A stretch of 15,246 nt of DNA, taken from positions 1 through 15,246 of the forward strand of contig CALHBZ010000290.1 in assembly GCA_937930605.1 (NCBI GenBank). Reading direction: 5' to 3'. Shown in pieces: positions 8,446 to 15,246 of the stretch; position 1 is the stretch's first letter; the number at the start of each line of letters is the position of its first letter. Under the pieces are notes generated by a model. That model saw only the letters and a list, made by a program, of their open reading frames with translations. It ran no database searches and was not told the DNA's origin. This stretch comes from Streptococcus oralis. GTDB taxonomy: Bacteria > Bacillota > Bacilli > Lactobacillales > Streptococcaceae. Made by a program: the position numbers and the translations under genes.

Positions 8446-9927
8446 GTGACCTTAGTAGATAAATTTGTAACCCACGTCATTTCTGCAAGTTCATTTGAGG
8501 AAATGGATCGAATCTACCTGACCAATCGTATTTTGGCACGAGTGGGCGAAGGTGTTTTGGAAGTTGAGACGGATCTAGATAAATTGATTGACCTCAAAGA
8601 CCAGTTGGTTGAGGAAGCGGTTCGATTAGAGACGATTGAGGATAGTCAGGCCGCGCGTGAAATCCTCGGTGCTGAACTAATGGACTTGGTAACGCCTTGT
8701 CCAAGTCAGGTCAATCGTGACTTCTGGGCAACCTATGCCCAATCTCCTGAACAATCGATAAAGGATTTTTACCAACTCAGTCAGAAAAATGACTACATCA
8801 AACTCAAGGCCATTGCTAAAAATATTGCCTATCGTGTTCCATCTGATTACGGTGAGCTTGAAATTACGATTAATCTCTCTAAGCCTGAAAAGGATCCCAA
8901 AGAGATTGCGGCAGCCAAGTTAGTACAAGCCAGCAATTATCCTCAGTGTCAACTTTGTCTAGAGAATGAAGGATACCATGGTCGGGTCAACCATCCAGCT
9001 CGTAGCAATCACCGTATTATCCGTTTTGAAATGGCGGGTCAGGAGTGGGGCTTCCAGTATTCGCCCTATGCTTACTTTAATGAGCACTGTATTTTCTTAG
9101 ATGGTCAACATCGTCCCATGGCCATTAGTCGGCAGAGCTTTGAGCGTTTGTTGGTTATTGTAGACCAGTTTCCAGGCTATTTTGCAGGCTCAAATGCCGA
9201 CCTACCGATTGTGGGGGGTTCTATTCTAACTCATGACCACTATCAGGGAGGCCGTCACGTATTTCCTATGGAATTGGCTCCTCTGCAAAAGACTCTCACT
9301 TTTACTGGTTTTGAGCAGGTCAAAGCTGGGATTGTCAAGTGGCCTATGTCAGTGTTGCGTTTGACTTCGGATTCCAAAGAGGATTTGATCAACTTGGCTG
9401 ACAAGATTTTGCAGGAATGGCGTCAGTATTCAGATCCTGCAGTGCAGATTTTAGCAGAGACAGACGGGACACCGCATCACACTATCACACCGATTGCGCG
9501 TACGCGTGATGGACAGTTTGAGTTGGACTTGGTCTTGCGGGACAATCAAACATCGCTAGAACATCCTGATGGCATCTATCATCCCCACAAGGATGTCCAA
9601 CATATCAAGAAGGAAAATATCGGCTTGATTGAGGTCATGGGCTTGGCTATCCTGCCACCACGCCTGAAAGCAGAAGTTGAGCAAGTAGCAGCCTATCTTG
9701 TCGGAGAAGCTGATACAGTTGCCGCTTATCATCAGGAATGGGCAGACCAACTCAAAGCCCAACATCCAGACCTAACGGTTAAAGAAAAAGCCCTTGAAAT
9801 CGTCAAGGACTCTGTAGGTACTATCTTTGCACGTGTTCTGGAGGACGCAGGAGTTTACAAGCAAACGGAACAAGGACAGACAGCCTTTATGCGCTTTGTA
9901 GAGCAGGTCGGAATTTTACCAGACTAG
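8446..9927 (+). CDS. galT: UDP-glucose-hexose-1-phosphate uridylyltransferase (Firmicutes type)
   Basis: This encodes 493 residues, the length of the Gram-positive GalT type, which is clearly longer than the roughly 350-residue E. coli type. It transfers UMP from UDP-glucose to galactose-1-phosphate, giving UDP-galactose and glucose-1-phosphate. The likely active site is HDHYQGGRH (263-271), after PIVGGSILT. Other features are CxxC (C168/C171), [11 protein letters not shown] and a C-terminal helical region. The start is GTG at 8446, chosen because AAAGGAGG (8431-8438) sits at proper distance and the protein begins at the expected MTLVDKFV. It forms an operon with galK under the same promoter and cre site. 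Confidence 0.96.
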   Translation: MTLVDKFVTHVISASSFEEMDRIYLTNRILARVGEGVLEVETDLDKLIDLKDQLVEEAVRLETIEDSQAAREILGAELMDLVTPCPSQVNRDFWATYAQSPEQSIKDFYQLSQKNDYIKLKAIAKNIAYRVPSDYGELEITINLSKPEKDPKEIAAAKLVQASNYPQCQLCLENEGYHGRVNHPARSNHRIIRFEMAGQEWGFQYSPYAYFNEHCIFLDGQHRPMAISRQSFERLLVIVDQFPGYFAGSNADLPIVGGSILTHDHYQGGRHVFPMELAPLQKTLTFTGFEQVKAGIVKWPMSVLRLTSDSKEDLINLADKILQEWRQYSDPAVQILAETDGTPHHTITPIARTRDGQFELDLVLRDNQTSLEHPDGIYHPHKDVQHIKKENIGLIEVMGLAILPPRLKAEVEQVAAYLVGEADTVAAYHQEWADQLKAQHPDLTVKEKALEIVKDSVGTIFARVLEDAGVYKQTEQGQTAFMRFVEQVGILPD

Positions 9928-9938
9928 GAGCTTTCTCC

Positions 9939-9967
9939 TTGCACAGTCCTATAAAAAGTAGTATCAT
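9939..9967 (+). promoter_or_regulatory. Candidate promoter of the thioesterase gene
   Basis: TTGCAC (9939-9944) and TATCAT (9962-9967) are spaced by 17 bases. The -10 box is good (5/6), the -35 box poor (3/6). Read-through from galKT is an alternative, since I see no clear terminator after galT. Confidence 0.4.
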
Positions 9968-9996
9968 AGTGTCGTTTGAAATATCAGGAGGAAACG

Positions 9997-10401
9997 ATGA
10001 AAGATTTTCACTTTGACGCTATATCTGCCTTTGAAAATTACGAAATTGAAAAAATGAGAGATGGTCAGGTTGTAGTGACGACAAAAGTAGTGGATTCTTC
10101 GCTCAACTACTATGGCAATGCCCATGGCGGCTATCTCTTTACCCTTTGCGACCAGATCAGCGGGTTGGTGGTCATCTCACTGGGACTAGATGGAGTGACA
10201 CTCCAGTCCTCTATCAACTATCTCAAGGCAGGAAAACTCGACGATGTGCTGACCATTAAAGGAGAATGTGTCCATCAAGGTCGCACAACCTGTGTGGTGG
10301 ATGTTACTATCACCAATCAAGAGGGTAAAAATGTCTGTAAGGCAACCTTTACCATGTTTGTCACAGGCCAGCGGTCAGAAGAAAGACAGGTAAGGATATA
10401 A
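9997..10401 (+). CDS. PaaI-type hotdog-fold thioesterase
   Basis: This encodes 134 residues. The ATG at 9997 follows AGGAGG at 9986-9991. The frame could be extended seven codons to a TTG at 9976, but that would put the ribosome site inside the gene. A single hotdog domain is evident, with the motif GNAHGGYLFTLCD (40-52), in which N41, H43-G44-G45 and D52 are the typical catalytic/CoA-side residues. The family hydrolyses acyl-CoA (or related) thioesters. The true substrate is unknown. It lies between galT and the dpn cassette and ends at its own terminator, so a functional link with either is not implied. Confidence 0.85.
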   Translation: MKDFHFDAISAFENYEIEKMRDGQVVVTTKVVDSSLNYYGNAHGGYLFTLCDQISGLVVISLGLDGVTLQSSINYLKAGKLDDVLTIKGECVHQGRTTCVVDVTITNQEGKNVCKATFTMFVTGQRSEERQVRI

Positions 10402-10409
10402 AGAAAGGT

Positions 10410-10440
10410 GAGTGGGATAAATTTATCTCACTCATTTTTA
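10410..10440 (+). terminator. Terminator after the thioesterase gene
   Basis: GAGTGGGATAAA directly followed by TTTATCTCACTC (10410-10433) can form a stem with one G-U pair, opening at AAATTT as the loop, followed by ATTTTTA. It begins eight bases after the stop and separates the housekeeping genes from the dpn cassette. Confidence 0.75.
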
Positions 10441-10509
10441 ATTTATGAGATATGTTAGAAGGAAATATAAAAGAGAGTGATGAAATACAAATGTAATAGG
10501 TACATATTG

Positions 10510-10518
10510 TGGTATACT
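10510..10518 (+). promoter_or_regulatory. Candidate dpn cassette promoter (extended -10)
   Basis: TGGTATACT gives TGn plus TATACT, a strong extended -10 box, 62 bases before dpnC. No good -35 box is seen. The roughly 50-base leader holds the ribosome site GAGGA at 10568-10572. Confidence 0.55.
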
Positions 10519-10580
10519 AGTTATAGTAGATTTTAATTGCTTATATCGAGTGAATTCTCATATTAGTGAGGAATTTTTAA

Positions 10581-11345
10581 ATGGAATTACACTTTAATTT
10601 AGAATTAGTAGAAACCTATAAAAGTAATAGCCAAAAGGCACGTATCTTAACGGAGGATTGGGTTTATCGTCAGTCTTATTGCCCTAATTGTGGGAACAAT
10701 CCCTTAAATCATTTTGAAAATAATCGGCCTGTAGCAGATTTTTACTGTAATCATTGTAGTGAGGAGTTTGAACTAAAGAGCAAAAAAGGAAATTTTTCAT
10801 CAACAATCAATGATGGTGCTTATGCAACGATGATGGAGCGTGTTCAGGCAGATAATAATCCTAATTTCTTTTTTTTAACTTATACAAAAAATTTTGAGGT
10901 AAATAATTTTCTGGTTCTTCCAAAGCAATTTGTTACACCGAAATCAATTATTCAAAGGAAGCCGCTTGCTCCAACTGCTAGACGAGCAGGTTGGATTGGT
11001 TGTAACATTGATTTATCACAAGTACCTTCTACAGGAAGAATATTTCTTGTGAAAAATGGACAAGTTAGAGATCCAGAAAAAGTTATAAAAGAATTTAAGC
11101 AAAGTTTATTTTTAAGGAAGAACTCTCTTTCAGTAAGAGGTTGGACAATAGAAATTCTAAATTGTATAGATAAGATAGAGGGTTCAGAATTTACCCTTGA
11201 AGATATGTATCGTTTTGAAAGTGACCTAAAAAATATCTTTGTTAAGAACAATCATATCAAAGAAAAGATTAGGCAACAGCTTCAAATATTAAGAGACAAA
11301 GAAATAATAGAATTTAAAGGTAGAGGAAAGTATCGGAAATTATGA
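10581..11345 (+). CDS. dpnC: DpnI, methyl-directed restriction endonuclease
   Basis: This encodes 254 residues, the exact length I recall for DpnI. The enzyme cleaves GATC only when the adenine is methylated, so it attacks DNA from dam-methylated sources and needs no partner methylase. The PD-(D/E)xK core is visible as D53, E64 and K66 (ELK). A zinc-binding cluster is formed by C34, C37, C56 and C59. The C-terminal part from about residue 183 is a winged-helix domain that also reads the methylated site. No key residue is missing. The stop overlaps the next ORF (ATGA), indicating translational coupling. The gene is far more AT-rich than galT, in keeping with an exchangeable cassette. Confidence 0.96.
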   Translation: MELHFNLELVETYKSNSQKARILTEDWVYRQSYCPNCGNNPLNHFENNRPVADFYCNHCSEEFELKSKKGNFSSTINDGAYATMMERVQADNNPNFFFLTYTKNFEVNNFLVLPKQFVTPKSIIQRKPLAPTARRAGWIGCNIDLSQVPSTGRIFLVKNGQVRDPEKVIKEFKQSLFLRKNSLSVRGWTIEILNCIDKIEGSEFTLEDMYRFESDLKNIFVKNNHIKEKIRQQLQILRDKEIIEFKGRGKYRKL

Positions 11346-11638
11346 AAACGAAACAACTTGTTGCATCAGAAGAGGTGTATGATTTCTTAAAAGTCATCTG
11401 GCCTGATTATGAAACAGAGAGTAATTATGAAAACTTATGTGTAATGGTTTATACTTTATCAGACCCTGATTGTGTGAGGTGGTTATCTGAAAATATGGAG
11501 TTTGGTGATGAGAAACAACTTTCTTTATTGAATAAAAAATATAGCTGGGAATATGGAGATGAATTACCAGAGTGGTTGGAAAGCCCAAAACATAGATTAT
11601 TGCTAATAAGTGAGTTATTGGAGAGAAACTTAAGATGA
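11342..11638 (+). CDS. DpnD N-terminal part or separate 98-residue cassette protein
   Basis: This encodes 98 residues starting at the ATG that overlaps the dpnC stop (ATGA). It is acidic and mostly helical in character, with recognisable stretches VIWPDYETES, SDPDCVRWLSENM and KHRLLLISELLERN. I recognise no domain in it alone. It ends in TGA at 11636-11638, overlapping the ATG of the next ORF. The combined length with that ORF is about 153 residues, close to the roughly 18-kDa DpnD I recall for the pneumococcal DpnI cassette. So it may be the front half of a DpnD broken by a one-base shift near 11630-11634. The role of DpnD is not established. Confidence 0.7.
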   Translation: MKTKQLVASEEVYDFLKVIWPDYETESNYENLCVMVYTLSDPDCVRWLSENMEFGDEKQLSLLNKKYSWEYGDELPEWLESPKHRLLLISELLERNLR

Positions 11639-11802
11639 AAAAGTATACTATAGAAATTACTGAAACTCTAACCCGTTTAGTGAGTATAGAGGCTGAAAAT
11701 CCAGATGAAGCTGAACGTATTGTAAGAGAAAAGTATAAGAGTTGTGAAATTGTTCTTGATGCAGATGATTTTCAGGACTATGAGACTAGTATATATGAGT
11801 AG
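11635..11802 (+). CDS. dpnD: DpnD/PcfM-like C-terminal domain, 55 residues
   Basis: This encodes 55 residues: MKKYTIEITETLTRLVSIEA, then a helix rich in Glu/Asp (ENPDEAERIVREKYKS), then EIVLDADDFQDYE. The strand-helix-strand pattern with ITETL...VEAE-type and IVLD-DF signatures fits the DpnD/PcfM-like family, named for a domain at the C-terminus of DpnD. Its ATG overlaps the previous stop (ATGA), so it could be made as a separate small protein by coupling, or be the displaced tail of a once continuous DpnD. No own ribosome site is convincing apart from GGAGAG at 11620-11625. Function is unknown. Its constant pairing with DpnI suggests an accessory role. Confidence 0.7.
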   Translation: MKKYTIEITETLTRLVSIEAENPDEAERIVREKYKSCEIVLDADDFQDYETSIYE

Positions 11803-11822
11803 ATGTTTTTATTTTGTCACAC

Positions 11823-11848
11823 AAAAAAGAGGTTCCCACCTCTTTTTT
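11823..11848. terminator. Bidirectional terminator between dpnD and pbuX
   Basis: AAAAAAGAGGT (11823-11833), loop TCCC, ACCTCTTTTTT (11838-11848) is a perfect 11-bp symmetrical hairpin with U-tracts both ways. It ends the dpn transcript from the left and the xpt-pbuX transcript from the right. Confidence 0.92.
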
Positions 11849-11849
11849 C

Positions 11850-13112
11850 TTATTTCTTTTTCCGATTTAATACGGCATTGAGTACAATGGCGAGTAGGCT
11901 GGCTACGACGATTCCGTTTGAGAAGAACATTTGGAAGGCTGTTGGCATGCTGACAAATAGATTACTGTTATTTAGACCTACACCAGCAGCGATTGAAACA
12001 GCTGCGATAAGGAAGTTGTGTTCATTGTTAGCAAAGTCAACGCGGGCTAGGATTTGCATACCTTGAAGGGAAACAAAACCAAACATGACTAGCATGGCAC
12101 CACCAAGGACAGGACTTGGAATGATTTGGGCAAGGGCGCCAAACTTAGGTAGGAGTCCAAGGAGGACTAGGAAACCAGCTGCGTAGTAGATTGGCAGACG
12201 GGTCTTGATACCAGACAATTTGACCAAGCCAACGTTTTGTGAAAATCCTGTGTAAGGGAAGGTGTTAAAAATTCCTCCGAGAAGTACGGCCAAGCCTTCT
12301 GCGCGGTAACCATTGCGAAGGCGCGTGCTGTCGATTGGATCCTTTGTGATATCTGACAAGGCTAGGTAAACACCAGTAGACTCAACCATAGACACCGTTG
12401 CGATGATACACATCATGACAATAGAGGAGATTTCAAAAGTCGGTGTACCAAAGTAGAGGGGAGTTGGGACATGAACAAGCGGTGCTGCTGCAACTGGAGA
12501 GAAGTCAACCAAGCCCATGCTAGCAGCAATAGCAGTTCCAACAACCAAGCCAATCAAAATAGAGATGGACTTGATAAATCCTTTGGTAAAGATGTTAATC
12601 AAGAGGATAATCAAAACAGTGATAGCAGCAAGCAAGAGGCTTTGACCAGTTGGCTCTGGAACGTTATTTCCCATATTTCCGATAGCGACAGGAATCAAGG
12701 TTAGTCCGATGGTCGTAATAACAGAGCCTGTTACGATAGAGGGGAAGAGATTGGCTACTTTTGAAAAAATGCCTGAAATCAAAACCACGTAAATACCTGA
12801 TACGATAAGGGCACCAAACATAGCCCCACTACCGTGGCTTTGCCCAATCATAATCAAGGGAGCGACTGACTGGAAGGCCACTCCGAGAACGACTGGTAGT
12901 CCAATCCCAAAGTATTTGTTGAGTTGGAGTTGGAGGAAGGTTGCCACCCCACACATGAAGATATCTGTAGAAATCAGGTAAGTCAACTGCTCAGCTGAAT
13001 AACCAAGGGCTGTCGCAATCATGATAGGAACCAGGATAGAGCCTGAGTACATTGCGAGAAGATGCTGAAGCCCTAGAACCGCGGCTTGCGAGTGTTTTTC
13101 TTGTTGTTGCAT
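11850..13112 (-). CDS. pbuX: Xanthine permease, NCS2 family
   Basis: This encodes 420 residues, full length for bacterial xanthine/uracil permeases (NCS2/NAT). It brings xanthine, and perhaps guanine, into the cell by proton symport. The protein is almost wholly hydrophobic, with about 12-14 membrane segments. The NAT signature is QNVGLVKLSGIKTR, preceded by FNTFPYTGFS. ESTGVYLALSD in the middle is also typical of the family. The start ATG overlaps the xpt stop (TAATG), and AAGGAGG lies inside the end of xpt, so the two genes are translationally coupled. Both are under the guanine riboswitch upstream of xpt. A LysLysLys tail ends the protein. Confidence 0.94.
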   Translation of the reverse strand: MQQQEKHSQAAVLGLQHLLAMYSGSILVPIMIATALGYSAEQLTYLISTDIFMCGVATFLQLQLNKYFGIGLPVVLGVAFQSVAPLIMIGQSHGSGAMFGALIVSGIYVVLISGIFSKVANLFPSIVTGSVITTIGLTLIPVAIGNMGNNVPEPTGQSLLLAAITVLIILLINIFTKGFIKSISILIGLVVGTAIAASMGLVDFSPVAAAPLVHVPTPLYFGTPTFEISSIVMMCIIATVSMVESTGVYLALSDITKDPIDSTRLRNGYRAEGLAVLLGGIFNTFPYTGFSQNVGLVKLSGIKTRLPIYYAAGFLVLLGLLPKFGALAQIIPSPVLGGAMLVMFGFVSLQGMQILARVDFANNEHNFLIAAVSIAAGVGLNNSNLFVSMPTAFQMFFSNGIVVASLLAIVLNAVLNRKKK

Positions 13113-13693
13113 TAGAGATCTGCCTCCTTAAATACGACTTGACCGTTTTCAAAACGATCCAAGCGAGCGAGTGATAGGACTGGATAGCCAGCTTTCTCGA
13201 GCAAATCACGACCATCCTGGAAGGATTTTTCAATCACGATACCAATGGCTTTGACTTTTGCTCCGGCCTGTTCGATGATTTGGATCAAGCCTTTGGCAGC
13301 TTGTCCATTGGCTAGGAAATCATCGATAATCAAGACCTTGTCCTCAGGTGAGAGGAATTTTCCAGCGATGGAAACCGTGCTGGTCACCTGCTTGGTAAAG
13401 GAGTAGACTTCGGCAGTTAAGATTCCTTCGTTCATGGTGATGTTTTTAGCTTTCTTTGCGAAAATCATGGGAACACCTAAGGCTTCAGCTGTAAAAACAG
13501 CAGGGGCAATGCCCGACGCTTCAATGGTCACAACCTTGGTAATGCCAGCAGTTGCGAATTTGTCCGCAAAAACCTTACCAATCTCTCGCATCAAACGATA
13601 GTCAACTTGATGGGTTAGAAAGGAATCTACCTTGAGGATGTTGTCACCCAAGATATGCCCATCCTGAAGGATGCGCTCTTCTAATAATTTCAT
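13112..13693 (-). CDS. xpt: Xanthine phosphoribosyltransferase
   Basis: This encodes 193 residues, the normal length. It converts xanthine and PRPP to XMP for GTP synthesis in the cytoplasm. The PRPP-binding motif [13 protein letters not shown] spans 120-132. The N-terminal [20 protein letters not shown] and the loop IEASGIAP (58-65) are family hallmarks. The start ATG at 13693 follows AGGAGG. It is the first gene of the xpt-pbuX operon, so transport and capture of xanthine are made together. Control is by premature termination in the 200-base leader. Confidence 0.96.
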   Translation of the reverse strand: MKLLEERILQDGHILGDNILKVDSFLTHQVDYRLMREIGKVFADKFATAGITKVVTIEASGIAPAVFTAEALGVPMIFAKKAKNITMNEGILTAEVYSFTKQVTSTVSIAGKFLSPEDKVLIIDDFLANGQAAKGLIQIIEQAGAKVKAIGIVIEKSFQDGRDLLEKAGYPVLSLARLDRFENGQVVFKEADL

Positions 13694-13759
13694 AAGACCT
13701 CCTAAAGTCTAAACTCTTTTGTGTTTTTCTATCGCCTTTATCATCTCAAAAAGGGCTAG

Positions 13760-13792
13760 AAAAAAGGACCTACTTAACAGATAAGCAAGCCC
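13760..13792 (-). terminator. Riboswitch-controlled intrinsic terminator of xpt-pbuX
   Basis: On the minus strand GGGCUUGCUU (13792-13783) pairs with AAGUAGGUCC (13775-13766) over ten pairs, including three G-U, around AUCUGUU. Six U follow (13765-13760). Its left arm can instead pair with GAGUAAGUCU (13836-13827), which includes the 3' strand of aptamer helix P1. Confidence 0.85.
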
Positions 13793-13832
13793 TCAAAATA
13801 GGTATGTCTAAAAACATACCCTCAACAGACTT

Positions 13833-13895
13833 ACTCATTGTTAGGTGTTACGGCACCTTGTAGAAACGTCGTGCCAATTCACGACATAAACAAGT
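13833..13895 (-). ncRNA. Guanine-type purine riboswitch aptamer
   Basis: All three helices can be drawn on the minus strand. P1 is ACUUGUU (13895-13889) with AAUGAGU (13839-13833), extendable by three pairs. P2 is GUCGUG/CACGAC (13885-13880/13873-13868) and P3 is AGGUG/CACCU (13858-13854/13847-13843). The conserved junction GUUUCUAC, loop 2 ending UUGG and loop 3 CCGUAA are present, so the GG-CC kissing contact is possible. The specificity base after P3 is C (13840), which means guanine or hypoxanthine rather than adenine. Compared with the B. subtilis xpt aptamer the topmost P1 pair is U-A instead of A-U, a compensatory change. Both loops are six rather than seven bases. Ligand binding should free the terminator and switch xpt-pbuX off. 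Confidence 0.93.
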
Positions 13896-13906
13896 AAAAT
13901 GCTACC

Positions 13907-13935
13907 ATTATCAAACGCGATAACGTTAATGTCAT
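13907..13935 (-). promoter_or_regulatory. xpt-pbuX promoter
   Basis: On the minus strand ATGACA (13935-13930) and GATAAT (13912-13907) are 17 bases apart, each matching five of six consensus bases. Transcription would start near 13900, just ahead of the first aptamer strand. Confidence 0.75.
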
Positions 13936-13986
13936 TATTTTACACCAACTAGCTTTAGAAATCAAATACTTTGTTAGGGTTTAGAT

Positions 13987-14053
13987 AAAAAAAGCGAACG
14001 AATAAAAAGCTGCAACGCTAGAAAGTATTGTAGCCTTTTATTCTTCTATTCGC
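13987..14053 (-). terminator. Terminator of the exoA - VOC gene unit, overlapping the stop codon
   Basis: GAATAAAAGGCT (minus strand, 14043-14032) pairs with AGCTTTTTATTC (14011-14000) over 12 pairs with one G-U. An outer GCGAA/TTCGC pairing (14053-14049/13998-13994) extends it, and a seven-base U-tract follows (13993-13987). The outer arm includes bases just before the stop codon of the VOC gene, so the stop lies within the structure. Confidence 0.82.
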
Positions 14054-14432
14054 TAAATCTTAAAAAATAGCCATCTGGATCCAAAACTGCAAATTCGTGA
14101 GGATAGATATAGTGATCCCCAACACGAAATGTTCTCTTAGTCAAAGGACGATAAATAGGATAGTTGGCTTCGATTACTTTTTGATAAAGTTTAGGGACAT
14201 CCTTTATGCCAAAGGATAGGTTGACACCTTTTCCAAAAGGGTAGGTAAGGTTAGCCAGTTCCTCAGGGGTTCCTTCCTCTAGCATTAGCTGACACTCTTC
14301 AAGAGAAAGAAAGAGAAATTTTTCTTCTGGACGCTCGTATTCGATCCTAAAACCGAGCAAATCGCAGTAGAAGGAACGAGACTGTTCGATATTCGATACC
14401 ATAAACTCGGGAATAACTGCATTGTAGTTCAT
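14046..14432 (-). CDS. VOC-superfamily (glyoxalase/bleomycin-resistance-like) protein
   Basis: This encodes 128 residues. Two beta-alpha-beta-beta-beta modules are visible: residues 4-55 (VIPEFMVSNIEQSRSFYCDL, LGFRIEY, FLFLSLEECQLML) and 70-127 (VNLSFGIKDVPKLYQKV, EFAVLDPDGYFLRFSE). The ending DPDGYFLRF is characteristic of VOC proteins. Relatives include glyoxalase I, dioxygenases and drug-binding bleomycin-resistance proteins. The histidine and glutamate positions (H112, E113, E128) do not settle whether a metal is bound, so I do not name a reaction. It starts 11 bases after the exoA stop, so it is co-transcribed, but a functional link to DNA repair is not implied. Confidence 0.8.
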   Translation of the reverse strand: MNYNAVIPEFMVSNIEQSRSFYCDLLGFRIEYERPEEKFLFLSLEECQLMLEEGTPEELANLTYPFGKGVNLSFGIKDVPKLYQKVIEANYPIYRPLTKRTFRVGDHYIYPHEFAVLDPDGYFLRFSE

Positions 14433-14443
14433 CGTGAAAATCC

Positions 14444-15246
14444 TTAAAGTTCAATTTCCAATACAATGGGCGTATGGTCTTGACGAGCTCCTGAGTCAAT
14501 CATGTCTGACTTGGTCACCTTGTCAGCGACGCGGTTACTGGTGAGCCAGTAGTCGATTCTCCAGCCTGTATTGTTGATTTTGGAAGTTTTGCTGCGTTGC
14601 GCCCACCATGTGTAACGTTCTGGGACATCGCCGTGAAGATGACGGAAGGTGTCTGTAAATCCAGTTGCCAAGAGGTTGGTAAAGCCAGCACGTTCCTCGT
14701 CTGTAAATCCAGGTGAACGGCGGTTGCTGGCAGGGTTTGCAAGGTCGATTTCCTTGTGGGCTACGTTGTAGTCGCCAGTTGCGAGGACTGGTTTTTCTTT
14801 GTCTAACTCAGCTAGATACTCAGCATATTTCACGTCCCAGACTTGACGCTCTTCCAAACGTTTCAAACCATCGCCAGCGTTTGGAGTGTAAACTTGCGTT
14901 ACGAAAAATGCATCAAATTCCAAGGTGATGATGCGGCCTTCCAAGTCCATGGTAGAAGGAGCACCAATCTCTGGGAAGCTGATAGTCGGTGTGAGTTCTT
15001 TCTTATAAAGAAACATGGTTCCAGCATAGCCTTTGCGGGCAGGTTCTTGGGAAGAACGCCACGTATTTTCGTAGCCTGGGAAGAGTTCTTCAAGAACTTC
15101 CAGATGTTTTTTAGTAGGACCCTTGGCAGATAGTTTGGTTTCTTGGATAGCGATAATATCGGCATTTTCAGCCGCCAAAGTTTGTAGCACTTCCTGTGAC
15201 AGTTTGGCGCGAGCTGAGTCGCTCGTTAGGGCTGCATTGAGGGAAT
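14444..15246 (-). CDS. exoA: Exodeoxyribonuclease III / AP endonuclease ExoA, N-terminus outside window
   Basis: The frame is open to the right edge, giving about 267 residues. About eight N-terminal residues are missing from an expected total of about 275. The GTG at 15190 is not the start: the in-frame residues SLNAALTSDSARAKLSQE upstream of it belong to the protein. It is an Mg2+-dependent EEP-fold nuclease that nicks at abasic sites and removes 3' blocks in base-excision repair. Visible active-site motifs are IQETK (metal-binding Glu), YTPNAGDG, TGDYNVAHKEID (catalytic Asp/Asn), WRIDYWL and the terminal QDHTPIVLEI with the Asp-His pair. It is followed at 11 bases by the VOC gene on the same strand. 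Confidence 0.95.
   Translation of the reverse strand, partial: SLNAALTSDSARAKLSQEVLQTLAAENADIIAIQETKLSAKGPTKKHLEVLEELFPGYENTWRSSQEPARKGYAGTMFLYKKELTPTISFPEIGAPSTMDLEGRIITLEFDAFFVTQVYTPNAGDGLKRLEERQVWDVKYAEYLAELDKEKPVLATGDYNVAHKEIDLANPASNRRSPGFTDEERAGFTNLLATGFTDTFRHLHGDVPERYTWWAQRSKTSKINNTGWRIDYWLTSNRVADKVTKSDMIDSGARQDHTPIVLEIEL

Noticed and set aside
9976..9996. TTG start of the thioesterase seven codons upstream
   Set aside because: The AGGAGG ribosome site lies within that extension and points to the ATG at 9997.
10402..10580. Possible mobile-element ends or repeats at the dpn cassette edge
   Set aside because: I looked for inverted or direct repeats flanking 10441-11822 and saw none beyond the two terminators, so homologous exchange rather than transposition is the simpler reading.
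13801..13820. GGTATGT/ACATACC hairpin as the riboswitch terminator
   Set aside because: No U-tract follows it on the minus strand. The ten-pair hairpin at 13766-13792 with six U is the proper terminator; this hairpin sits inside the antiterminator loop.
15133..15190. GTG at 15190 as the exoA start
   Set aside because: The frame continues to the window edge with residues that belong to the ExoA N-terminal domain, and no ribosome site precedes the GTG.

Overview
The window looks like a chromosomal segment from a mitis-group Streptococcus (S. pneumoniae, S. mitis, S. oralis or a close relative). The basis is low-GC DNA with strong AGGAGG-type ribosome sites, a DpnI protein that is full length with every catalytic and zinc residue in place, and a gene order that matches my recollection of the pneumococcal block sczA/czcD - adh - galR/galKT - thioesterase - dpn cassette - pbuX/xpt - exoA. 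No database search was run, so the species is inference.

Layout, left to right. 1-121 is the 3' end of a PnuC-like nicotinamide riboside transporter, followed by a terminator shared with a small membrane-protein gene on the minus strand. 515-2101 is a divergent zinc-resistance pair: the TetR-type regulator SczA (minus) and the CDF zinc exporter CzcD (plus). 2211-4736 is an 841-residue ABC ATPase-permease fusion with its own candidate promoter, a dyad and a strong terminator. Its codon use looks unlike its neighbours, and it lies where I would expect a MerR-type regulator (NmlR) upstream of the zinc alcohol dehydrogenase at 4975-6012. 6071-9927 is the Leloir galactose locus: galR (minus), diverging from galK-galT (plus), with tandem repeats, a sigma-A promoter and a CcpA (cre) site between them. 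A hotdog thioesterase follows at 9997-10401.

10441-11802 is an AT-rich restriction cassette. It holds the methyl-directed endonuclease DpnI (dpnC) and two overlapping small ORFs that together look like DpnD, possibly split by a one-base frameshift. A terminator shared with pbuX closes it. On the minus strand, 11850-13693 is the xpt-pbuX purine-salvage operon. Its leader carries a guanine riboswitch for which aptamer, antiterminator and terminator can all be drawn. Further right, also on the minus strand, exoA (start beyond the window) is followed by a VOC/glyoxalase-like gene and a terminator that overlaps that gene's stop codon.

Functionally the region joins zinc homeostasis, galactose catabolism, purine salvage, DNA repair and restriction. 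I see no wholly new system. The parts most worth a second look are the split dpnD, the probably acquired ABC exporter with its private dyad, and the compact guanine riboswitch whose two kissing loops are each one base short.
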